Positions 54,301 through 64,000 of a DNA stretch of 64,000 nucleotides are shown in pieces; position 1 is the first letter of the stretch; every line of letters starts with the position of its first letter. This stretch comes from Ariolimax columbianus. Taxonomy: Eukaryota > Mollusca > Gastropoda > Stylommatophora > Arionidae. The DNA is taken from contig JAVGWX010000011.1 of the NCBI GenBank assembly GCA_036924085.1, positions 28,441,817 through 28,505,816 on the forward strand. The letters run 5' to 3'. A program made the position numbers and the translations under genes. A model generated the notes under the pieces. The model saw nothing but the letters and a program-made list of their open reading frames with translations. It was not told the DNA's origin and ran no database searches.

Positions 54301-54630
54301 TTTATACTGGTTTAACAGACTGCAGAGTCTGTATACAATCAGTACAATTTACATTTCATTGCTCCAAAAACTGCGCATCTAATCTATTCTTGAATGCATT
54401 AATTGTCCCTGCCTCCACTACTTCCTGTGGCAATGCATTCCAAGCATTCACCACTCCCTGGCTAAAAAAATATTTAATAATCTCTAATCTGGAGTTTTCT
54501 GTAATTAATTTGTAGCTGTGCCCTCTTGTTCTTGTAGGTGGTTGTTAAAAAAAAACGTGGTATAGTCTAATTTACCGTGTTCGTTCATTATCTTATAAAC
54601 CTGTTTTGTCACATTGTACATCAAACGAAA
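54301..54630 (-). mobile_element. CR1-like LINE 3' end
   Basis: On the minus strand: GGTTTATAAGATAATGAACG (coding VYKIMNE), KITENSRLE-like codons, GEWLNAWNALPQEVVEAGTI, NAFKNRLDAQFLEQ, TTGTATACAGACTCTGCAGT. The same 3' part as 46611-47101. Old, with small frame breaks. Confidence 0.82.
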
Positions 54631-54889
54631 TGTATTCGTGAAGTGCTTCAGTTTACCCAGCTATATATGAGTGCTTACATCCAAAGAAAAACAAACACAT
54701 ACACACACACACACGCACGCACGTATACACATACACCACCCCATCACCCCCACCCATCTTCATACGTCACACCACCCATTCCAAGAACGAAATGCTGAAA
54801 CATGGTAAAATTAAAATGCTCAACAACGATTTATCTCAGTATTGTTATCTAGACCATCCAGGAGCGAGTCGCTTAGGAAGCTGATTAAC
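54631..54889. repeat. (CA)n microsatellite and unassigned flanks
   Basis: CACACACACACACACGCACG near 54700-54723, then CACCCC-rich sequence. Confidence 0.75.
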
Positions 54890-55560
54890 AGTAACAACAA
54901 CATCACAACGGCAACAACATCACCAACATAGAAACCATTGATAACAACAATATCAACAATACCGCAATAAACATCAACGACACAACAACATAAACCACGA
55001 TAACTCCATCAATAACATCAACACAACAAGAACAACATCACAAGTACAACATCATCAACAACAACAAAATATAACAATATCAACAACAAAAACAAAAATA
55101 AAAACATCATCAGTAGCATCAAGAACATCAGCAACATCAACCTAACACCAACTATATCAAGTACAACAACAGCACAATCAACATCAACCTAACACCAACT
55201 ATATCATGTACAACAACAGCACAATCAACATCAACCTAACACCAACTATATCATGTACAACAACAGCACAATCAACATCAACCTAACACCAACTATATCA
55301 TGTACAACAACAGCACAATCAACATCAACCTAACACCAACTATATCATGTACAACAACAGCACAATCAACATCAACCTAACACCAACTATATCATGTACA
55401 ACAACAGCACAATCAACATCAACAAACAAAAAATTGTAATATCAAAAACAATAACTTCAAAAACAACCATAACATCATCAACAACATCATCATAATAAAC
55501 AACAGAATACAACAGCATCAACAAAAAGTGCAGCAACAAGAACATTCCAACTGCAAAATC
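54890..55560. repeat. CAA/CAT-rich region with a 47-bp tandem repeat
   Basis: The whole region consists of AACAACATC-like triplets. Inside it a 47-bp unit (ATCAACCTAACACCAACTAT, then ATCATGTACAACAACAGCAC) occurs six times at 55141, 55188, 55235, 55282, 55329 and 55376. The six units are almost identical (AAG for ATG in the first). Confidence 0.93.
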
Positions 55561-55664
55561 GGGACCCGCCGCTGGGCTGCAGAACGGGTCATTGAGATCA
55601 AGACGAGGACGATTTGAAAATTGTGTCTTCTATCGCCATTACTATTGCAACAGTGCTCAGAGCC

Positions 55665-56130
55665 ACGGGACATCTATGTGAAAAGTCTCAAATGAAGTGA
55701 CTATAGGGGCATCTAGTGGCACGCACCAGGAACGTGACGCATGCGCACAGTAGACGGTAAAATGGCGGTCTACATGGAAATACGGTTGAAGCAACGTGGT
55801 GTGAATGAATTCTTGACGGCGGAAAGTTGTGTGCCCATGCATGGAAGAATGACTGCGGTATATTGTGACGCCTGTGTGGATGTCAGTGCAGATAGGATGT
55901 GGGCACGGACTGTAAAGGTCGACAGTCTTGCCACGTCGAGTCTGAATGACAAGGTTCGCAGCGCCCGATCGATCGCAACGAAGGATGCATAGCACCAAGC
56001 ACATCTGGACGAGCTGATTCGTGCCAATCACCGCGTGAAGCAGATATATATCGCCGCAATGCTTTTATCATTTCGGTTGAGCGAGTTCATCACATTATCC
56101 ATGCCCTGCTTGGGCATAGGAAAGTGTGTG
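55665..56130 (+). pseudogene. Mariner transposase N-terminal region, decayed
   Basis: MEIRLKQRGVNEFLTAESCV, MHGRMTAVYCDACVDVSADR, LATSSLNDKVRSARS, then past a stop HQAHLDELIRANHRVKQIYI. This is the two helix-turn-helix DNA-binding half of a mariner transposase, with short deletions (between ESCV and HGRM). The catalytic half is absent. A different subfamily from 12519 and 18592. Confidence 0.8.
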
Positions 56131-58099
56131 CGAGATCGGTCCCTTAAAAACAAAACACTTTTTAAATCGCCGTTAACGTAATAGATACATTAATAGAGGA
56201 ATAGAGACGGCGACTGTTTGTCTGAACTCTGCAGGGCCTTATAAGTCAGGTATTCTCAACCGGGTGTTCGTGAGCACCTTGGTGCTCTTTTAATGACATT
56301 TAGTGCTTGCGTCACTAACGCTCATGACGCCCGTTTTTCAATTCAAACTTTTTTTTTTTGCAAATCCAACACATAATGTTGCTATCCATCCATTATATTT
56401 TAGGCGACCTGAAAGTTGTTAAGTTGCGCGTTTGCTGAAAGTAAACCTCTGAGTGGCTTTCAAGCTCTTGGATGTCATTAACCCGGTTAGTGTTTTAAAA
56501 TGTATTAATTTTTTTTAAACGGAGCCCATTATATTGCATGAGACTCGCGCACCTAATATTACACTTCAATGCTGCTCGCAATCTTAAAAGATTGAGAGCC
56601 AATGTTATAAGTGGTGTCTCATACAAATGGTGATCGATACCAAGGAAAACAATTAGTTGGATAATATAGCAATTTGTGAGCCATATGCTGGGATATGGAA
56701 GATAAAGAAGGCGTGCGCTGGTCTTCTTTAACTGATTCACTTCGTAGAGCCGATACATCGGCTCGCAAACTTTCCTGCAAAATAATAAAGCTGATACATT
56801 GGCTTCAGCAAGTGAAATACATTAGCTGTACGTAGAACTTTCTCTGTACCAAGTTTTCTTAAATTGATTAATGTACCTGTACTTATAAGTGGCAGTTTAC
56901 AATGCAAGAAAATATGTCTCCAGAGGTGCAAAACATTCTAAAGGGAAAGTGTTAAGTGCTGGCAAATGCAGTGAAACCGTGTGTGAGAGTCTAAGTTTAG
57001 TTGCGTAGTTAGTTTACTTAACTAAAGAGTTACAACATGTATGTAAAGTACATCTAAAATAAATAATTATAATATATATATTTAGCTACAATAGTAGGTT
57101 TTAAGCACTAGCTTTTGATAATGCTTGCTGAAGACGGATGTGTTGGACCGAAAGGTGCAAATATCACAGTCAAGCTGTAAACTACGACACAATGCATTCC
57201 GTTCTCTGGACTACATTCTGCTACTTAAGCCCTTTTAGGGGTTGGTAGCGGGAGATTGTGAATGAACGAAGCCGAACCAAACAGCGTTTCCTTGGTTTTC
57301 CTCGTACGTATGTGACAGCTGATGACTAACGTGGAATTCCATTTCAGGTTAAAGAGAGGACAGGTCGATATAATTTTATTTTAAATATATAAGTAACGAC
57401 TTAGATACATATAGAAGTTTAGAAAATATTGTTATATTCAGTTTTGCGAAGGTTTAGTGTTAGATAAAATGATTATTTTTACATCGTCTGACAGCATAGA
57501 TAATGCCATGCAGCTGTAGAAACTGGAGTCTGTTCTAATTTTCATGAACCAACGTTGATAGATTCCAACAATTCATTGCTAAGATGGCAGGAAAAAACGG
57601 AAACACAAGCATATGCAGAAATTCTCGTGTATTCTCGCAGAATATTTGACACATCCAACAGTTAAAAGGGATCTATTCTGTGGCGTCAAATTCACTACCT
57701 CAAATTCAGTACTAAAAAATTAATTTTTCTTTGTTTGGGGTGAATTAAAACGCAAGTACCCATATTTGTATTATTCGTTGTCCCTAAGAAGATCTTTTGG
57801 TTGTAACAAAGGTTTCACATTTGTTTTTGTCTTAGCGCAGCATCAGACAATACTTATTTATGCTTTTTAAAAATATGCATTTGTTGATGAAACTGGTGGT
57901 ATATGCCAAATGAGGATGATGTTTTGTGACAGTGATAACGAAAGTCGTGGCTGTGTATGTATGGGGAAAGAAACTCCTACCACAGCAACAAAAACAAAAG
58001 TGTTTGAGAGCCAGCTCTGTGCGTGACCCAGCTATGTGTCTTCCTCTGTTTGATGCTGTCCACAGACATTTCCCTGGAGTGGCTTCCCATTGATTGGAG
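56131..58099. other. AT-rich unassigned sequence
   Basis: No gene found. 57127-57175 (TTGCTGAAGACGGATGTGTT, GGACCGAAAGGTGCAAA) resembles the 3' part of SINE A. 56255-56300 holds a TCTCAACCGGGTGTTCGTGA block of unknown family. Confidence 0.45.
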
Positions 58100-61000
58100 T
58101 CTGTGCGGAGTGATACATTGTGTTGTTAGCGGTGTTGGTGGCTCTGTTGTGTGTGTGTGGAAGTGTATACATTGTGTTGTTAGCGGTGTTGGTGGCTCTG
58201 TTGTATGTGTGTGTGGCAGTGTATACATTGTGTTGTTAGCGGTGTTGGTGGCTCTGTTGTGTGTGTGTGTGTGTGTATGGCAGTGTATACATTGTGTTGT
58301 TAGCGGTGTTGGTGGCTCTGTTGTGTGTGTGTGTGTGTGGAAGTATGTAATGTGTTATAAGAGATGTTAGAGCTATGTTGTGTGTGTGTGTGGAAGTATG
58401 TATTGTGTTATAAGAGATGTTAGAGCTCTGTTGTGTGTGTGTGTGGAAGTATGTATTGTGTTATAAGAGATGTTAGAGCTATGTTGTGTGTGTGTGTGGA
58501 AGTATGTATTGTGTCATAAGAGATGTTAGAGCTCTGTTGTGTGTGTGTGTGTGGAAGTATGTATTGTGTTATAAGAGATGTTAGAGCACTGTTGTGTGTG
58601 TGTGTGTGGAAGTATGTATTGTGTTATAAGAGATGTTAGAGCTCTGTTGTGTGTGTGTGTGTGTGTGGAAGTATGTATTGTGTTATAAGAGATGTTAGAG
58701 CTCTGTTGTGTGTGTGTGTGGAAGTATGTATTGTGTTATAAGAGATGTTAGAGCTCTGTTGTGTGTGTGTGTGGAAGTATGTATTGTGTTATAAGAGATG
58801 TTGGTGGCTCTGTTGTGTGTGTGTGTGTGGAAGTGTGTATTGTGTTATAAGAGATGTTGGTGGCTCTGTTTTGTGTGTGTGTGTGGAAGTATGTATTGTG
58901 TTATAAGAGATGTTAGTGGCTCTGTTGTGTGTGTGTGTGTGGACGTATGTATTGTGCTATAAGAGATGTTGGTGGCTCTGTTGTGTGTGTGTGTGTGTGG
59001 AAGTATGTATTGTGTTATAAGAGATGTTGGTGGCTCTGCTGTGTGTGTGTGTGTGTGTGGAAGTATGTATTGTGTTATAAGAGATGTTGGTGACTCTGTT
59101 GTGTGTGTGTGTGGAAGTATGTATTGTGTTATAAGAGATGTTTGTGGCTCTGTTGTGTGTGTGTGTGTGGAAGTATGTATTGTGTTATAAGAGATGTTGG
59201 TGGCTTTGTTGTGTGTGTGTGTGGAAGTATGTACTGTGTTATAAGAGATGTTGGTGGCTCTGTTGTGTGTGTGTGTGTGTGGAAGTATGTTTTGTGTTAT
59301 AAGAGATGTTGGTGGCTCTGTTGTGTGTGTGTGTGTGGAAGTATGTATTGTGTTATAAGAGATGTTGGTGGCTTTGTTGTGTGTGTGTGTGGAAGTATGT
59401 ACTGTGTTATAAGAGATGTTGGTGGCTCTGTTGTGTGTGTGTGTGGAAGTATGTATTGTGTTATAAGAGATGTTGGTGGCTCTGTTGTGTGTGTGTGTGG
59501 AAGTATGTATTGTGTTATAAGAGATGTTGGTGGCTCTGTTGTGTGTGTGTGTGGAAGTATGTATTGTGTTATAAGGTCTGTTAGAGTTGTGTCTATGTGT
59601 GTGTGCATTGTGTTGTTAGCGGTGTTGGTGGCTCTGTTGTGTGTGTGTGTGTGTGTGTGTGGCAGTGTATACATTGTGTTGTTAGCGGTGTTGGTGGCTC
59701 TGTTGTGTGTGTGTGTGTGGCAGTGTATACATTGTGTTGTTAGCGGTGTTGATGGCTCTGTTGTGTGTGTGTGTGTGGAAGTGTATACATTGTGTTGTTA
59801 GCGGTGTTGGTGGCTCTGTTGTATGTGTGTGTGGCAGTGTATACATTGTGTTGTTAGCGGTGTTGGTGGCTCTGTTGTGTGTGTGTGTGTGTGTATGGCA
59901 GTGTATACATTGTGTTGTTAGCGGTGTTGGTGGCTCTGTTGTGTGTGTGTGTGTGTGGAAGTATGTAATGTGTTATAAGAGATGTTAGAGCTATGTTGTG
60001 TGTGTGTGTGGAAGTATGTATTGTGTTATAAGAGATGTTAGAGCTCTGTTGTGTGTGTGTGTGGAAGTATGTATTGTGTTATAAGAGATGTTAGAGCTAT
60101 GTTGTGTGTGTGTGTGGAAGTATGTATTGTGTCATAAGAGATGTTAGAGCTCTGTTGTGTGTGTGTGTGTGGAAGTATGTATTGTGTTATAAGAGATGTT
60201 AGAGCACTGTTGTGTGTGTGTGTGTGGAAGTATGTATTGTGTTATAAGAGATGTTAGAGCTCTGTTGTGTGTGTGTGTGTGTGTGGAAGTATGTATTGTG
60301 TTATAAGAGATGTTAGAGCTCTGTTGTGTGTGTGTGTGGAAGTATGTATTGTGTTATAAGAGATGTTAGAGCTCTGTTGTGTGTGTGTGTGGAAGTATGT
60401 ATTGTGTTATAAGAGATGTTGGTGGCTCTGTTGTGTGTGTGTGTGTGGAAGTGTGTATTGTGTTATAAGAGATGTTGGTGGCTCTGTTTTGTGTGTGTGT
60501 GTGGAAGTATGTATTGTGTTATAAGAGATGTTAGTGGCTCTGTTGTGTGTGTGTGTGTGGACGTATGTATTGTGCTATAAGAGATGTTGGTGGCTCTGTT
60601 GTGTGTGTGTGTGTGTGGAAGTATGTATTGTGTTATAAGAGATGTTGGTGGCTCTGCTGTGTGTGTGTGTGTGTGTGGAAGTATGTATTGTGTTATAAGA
60701 GATGTTGGTGACTCTGTTGTGTGTGTGTGTGGAAGTATGTATTGTGTTATAAGAGATGTTTGTGGCTCTGTTGTGTGTGTGTGTGTGGAAGTATGTATTG
60801 TGTTATAAGAGATGTTGGTGGCTTTGTTGTGTGTGTGTGTGGAAGTATGTACTGTGTTATAAGAGATGTTGGTGGCTCTGTTGTGTGTGTGTGTGTGTGG
60901 AAGTATGTTTTGTGTTATAAGAGATGTTGGTGGCTCTGTTGTGTGTGTGTGTGTGGAAGTATGTATTGTGTTATAAGAGATGTTGGTGGCTTTGTTGTGT

Positions 61001-63860
61001 GTGTGTGTGGAAGTATGTACTGTGTTATAAGAGATGTTGGTGGCTCTGTTGTGTGTGTGTGTGGAAGTATGTATTGTGTTATAAGAGATGTTGGTGGCTC
61101 TGTTGTGTGTGTGTGTGGAAGTATGTATTGTGTTATAAGAGATGTTGGTGGCTCTGTTGTGTGTGTGTGTGGAAGTATGTATTGTGTTATAAGGTCTGTT
61201 AGAGTTGTGTCTATGTGTGTGTGCATTGTGTTGTTAGCGGTGTTGGTGGCTCTGTTGTGTGTGTGTGTGTGTGTGTGTGGCAGTGTATACATTGTGTTGT
61301 TAGCGGTGTTGGTGGCTCTGTTGTGTGTGTGTGTGTGGCAGTGTATACATTGTGTTGTTAGCGGTGTTGATGGCTCTGTTGTGTGTGTGTGTGTGGAAGT
61401 GTATACATTGTGTTGTTAGCGGTGTTGGTGGCTCTGTTGTATGTGTGTGTGGCAGTGTATACATTGTGTTGTTAGCGGTGTTGGTGGCTCTGTTGTGTGT
61501 GTGTGTGTGTGTATGGCAGTGTATACATTGTGTTGTTAGCGGTGTTGGTGGCTCTGTTGTGTGTGTGTGTGTGTGGAAGTATGTAATGTGTTATAAGAGA
61601 TGTTAGAGCTATGTTGTGTGTGTGTGTGGAAGTATGTATTGTGTTATAAGAGATGTTAGAGCTCTGTTGTGTGTGTGTGTGGAAGTATGTATTGTGTTAT
61701 AAGAGATGTTAGAGCTATGTTGTGTGTGTGTGTGGAAGTATGTATTGTGTCATAAGAGATGTTAGAGCTCTGTTGTGTGTGTGTGTGTGGAAGTATGTAT
61801 TGTGTTATAAGAGATGTTAGAGCACTGTTGTGTGTGTGTGTGTGGAAGTATGTATTGTGTTATAAGAGATGTTAGAGCTCTGTTGTGTGTGTGTGTGTGT
61901 GTGGAAGTATGTATTGTGTTATAAGAGATGTTAGAGCTCTGTTGTGTGTGTGTGTGGAAGTATGTATTGTGTTATAAGAGATGTTAGAGCTCTGTTGTGT
62001 GTGTGTGTGGAAGTATGTATTGTGTTATAAGAGATGTTGGTGGCTCTGTTGTGTGTGTGTGTGTGGAAGTGTGTATTGTGTTATAAGAGATGTTGGTGGC
62101 TCTGTTTTGTGTGTGTGTGTGGAAGTATGTATTGTGTTATAAGAGATGTTAGTGGCTCTGTTGTGTGTGTGTGTGTGGACGTATGTATTGTGCTATAAGA
62201 GATGTTGGTGGCTCTGTTGTGTGTGTGTGTGTGTGGAAGTATGTATTGTGTTATAAGAGATGTTGGTGGCTCTGCTGTGTGTGTGTGTGTGTGTGGAAGT
62301 ATGTATTGTGTTATAAGAGATGTTGGTGACTCTGTTGTGTGTGTGTGTGGAAGTATGTATTGTGTTATAAGAGATGTTTGTGGCTCTGTTGTGTGTGTGT
62401 GTGTGGAAGTATGTATTGTGTTATAAGAGATGTTGGTGGCTTTGTTGTGTGTGTGTGTGGAAGTATGTACTGTGTTATAAGAGATGTTGGTGGCTCTGTT
62501 GTGTGTGTGTGTGTGTGGAAGTATGTTTTGTGTTATAAGAGATGTTGGTGGCTCTGTTGTGTGTGTGTGTGTGGAAGTATGTATTGTGTTATAAGAGATG
62601 TTGGTGGCTTTGTTGTGTGTGTGTGTGGAAGTATGTACTGTGTTATAAGAGATGTTGGTGGCTCTGTTGTGTGTGTGTGTGGAAGTATGTATTGTGTTAT
62701 AAGAGATGTTGGTGGCTCTGTTGTGTGTGTGTGTGGAAGTATGTATTGTGTTATAAGAGATGTTGGTGGCTCTGTTGTGTGTGTGTGTGGAAGTATGTAT
62801 TGTGTTATAAGGTCTGTTAGAGTTGTGTCTATGTGTGTGTGCATTGTGTTGTTAGCGGTGTTGGTGGCTCTGTTGTGTGTGTGTGTGTGTGTGTGTGGCA
62901 GTGTATACATTGTGTTGTTAGCGGTGTTGGTGGCTCTGTTGTGTGTGTGTGTGTGGCAGTGTATACATTGTGTTGTTAGCGGTGTTGATGGCTCTGTTGT
63001 GTGTGTGTGGAAGTATGTATTGTGTTATAAGGTCTGTTACAGCTGTGTTTGTGTGTGTGTGTATCAGTGTATACATTGCGTTATTAGAGATGTTGGTGGC
63101 TCTGTTGTGTGTGTGTGGAAGTATGTATTGTGTTATTACGGCTGTTAGAGCTGTGTTGTGTGTGTGTGTGTGTGTGTGTGGCAGTGTATACATTGTGTTA
63201 TTAGCGGTATTGGTGGCTCTATTGTGTGTGTGTGTGTATATGTGGAAGTGTATACATTGTGTTAATAGGGCTGTTAGAGTTGTGTATGTGTGTATGTTTA
63301 TGTGGAAATGTATACATTATGTTTTTAGGGCTGTTGGAATTGTGTTTGTGTGTATGTGGAAGTGTATATAGGTGTATGGGCTGTTAGAGCTATGTTTGTG
63401 TATGTGTGTAGAAGGGTTATTAGGGATGTTGGAATTGTGTTTGTGTGTGTGTGTATGTGGAAGTGTATACATTGTGTTATTAGGGCTGTTGGAATTGTGT
63501 TTATGTGTGTGTGTGGAAGTGTACATATTATGTTTTTAGGGCTGTTTGAAATGTGTTTGTGTGTGTCTGTGTGGAAGTTTATACATTATGTTATTATGGC
63601 TGTTAGAGATGTGCTTGTGTGTGTGTTTGTGTGTATGGAAGTGTATACATTGTGTTATTAGGGCAGTTAGAGGTGTGTTTGTGTGTGTGTGTATGGAAGT
63701 GTTTACATTGTGTTATAGGGCTGTTAGAGGTGTGTTTGTGTGTTTGTGTGTGTTTGTATGTTTGGAGGGATACATAGTGTAATACAGGGTATTGGTAGCT
63801 GTGTCTATGTAAGTGTGAATGTATCTGTATGTTTGGAGAGATATATTGTGTTATCCTGCT
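58100..63860. repeat. Large GT-rich satellite, about 5.8 kb
   Basis: About 50-base subunits, GTGTGTGTGTGTGGAAGTAT then GTATTGTGTTATAAGAGATG and TTGGTGGCTCTGTT, with variants (GCAGTGTATACATTGTGTTG, TTAGAGCTCTG). The G/T-rich plus strand has very few C. Subunits beyond 63000 are irregular and diverged (GGGCTGTTGGAATTGTG). Cys/Val frames in all copies are repeat artefacts. Confidence 0.96.
58171..62999. repeat. Higher-order repeat: three 1618-bp blocks
   Basis: The blocks are about 58171-59788, 59789-61406 and 61407-62999. Marker variants recur at a 1618-base spacing (for example TTGTATGTGTGTGTGGCAGT at 58201, 59819 and 61437). Where I compared GT-run lengths they were equal (nine GT before ATGGCAG in blocks 1 and 2). 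Edge units differ (five GT before GGAAG at 58161, seven in the corresponding place of block 2). Each block holds about 32 subunits. Confidence 0.95.
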
Positions 63861-63861
63861 T

Positions 63862-64000
63862 TTAACAAATGACCTAACAATGGCCGGTATTATACACAGT
63901 TAGTCGCCTCTACATGCTCTCTGTGGGGCAGTAGTGCTATTCATGCCTGTGTCATACACAAAGACCCTAGCAGGCCATTTTGGTTTGTTAAGAGCAGCAC
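63862..64000 (+). mobile_element. SINE family B tail, with a reversed piece at the window edge
   Basis: ACCTAACAATGGCCGGTATT, TCATACACAAAGACCCTAGC matches 29310-29440 in plus orientation. The last bases (GGTTTGTTAAGAGCAGCAC) match the same family in minus orientation (22975, 32455). Cut by the window end. Confidence 0.65.

Noticed and set aside
58023..63782. Cys/Val-rich frames in the GT satellite
   Set aside because: Identical frames recur every 1618 bases and exist on both strands; they are products of GT repeats.

Overview
The window reads as non-genic, repeat-rich DNA from an animal genome. I found no intact host gene, no operon-like layout and no canonical RNA gene. The evidence for an animal is the mix of elements: non-LTR retrotransposons of at least three lineages (RTE-like, I-like with RNase H, CR1-like), Tc1/mariner-type DNA transposons, several tRNA-headed SINE families, and abundant mini- and microsatellites. 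The style of the LINE and SINE families suggests an invertebrate, perhaps a mollusc or other lophotrochozoan, but that is inference and no gene confirms it.

Layout. 1-10 kb: a DNA transposon with about 80-bp terminal inverted repeats (1352-4555) carries a nested I-like LINE end with a clean target-site duplication. It is followed by a 43-bp minisatellite, a second TIR element (5799-7292), and a stack of truncated LINE 3' ends on the minus strand (8655-10340). 11-17 kb: an RTE-like LINE (12275-14160, minus) is split by a fold-back mariner derivative and by a SINE with a perfect 13-bp duplication. More LINE remnants follow. 18-27 kb: a broken mariner (18592-20285) is interrupted by an antisense LINE. 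LINE 3' ends, a C-poor hexamer-based array (25015-26520) and an internally deleted cousin of the same mariner follow. 28-43 kb: SINE copies of at least five families alternate with a 31-bp minisatellite (33565-35240), a 30-bp minisatellite (41205-41745), TA/GT/GA tracts and an RTE-like LINE end (39200-40190).

43-58 kb: an unrecognised, decayed, coding-like repeat on the minus strand (44250-45070) is split by a SINE. A CR1-like end sits inside a CA-rich tandem array. The longest element of the window is an I-like LINE (about 47850-52115) with endonuclease, reverse transcriptase, RNase H and a C-terminal Cys/His motif, all broken. A 37-bp minisatellite next to a SINE, a second fold-back mariner, a CR1-like end with an expanded pentamer tail, and CAA/CAT arrays follow. 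58-64 kb is one large GT-rich satellite whose core is three near-identical 1618-bp blocks.

How the pieces relate: nothing forms a working pathway. The recognisable coding segments are pieces of mobile-element proteins (reverse transcriptases, RNase H, transposases), and most carry stops, frameshifts or catalytic substitutions. SINEs with (AAC)n ends probably used a LINE with the same 3' end, and several tandem arrays seem to have grown from element ends. I see no convincing new functional system. The most unusual items are the 1618-bp higher-order satellite, the two fold-back mariners made of two 5' ends, the SINE-linked minisatellite, and the unassigned coding-like repeat near 44.5 kb.
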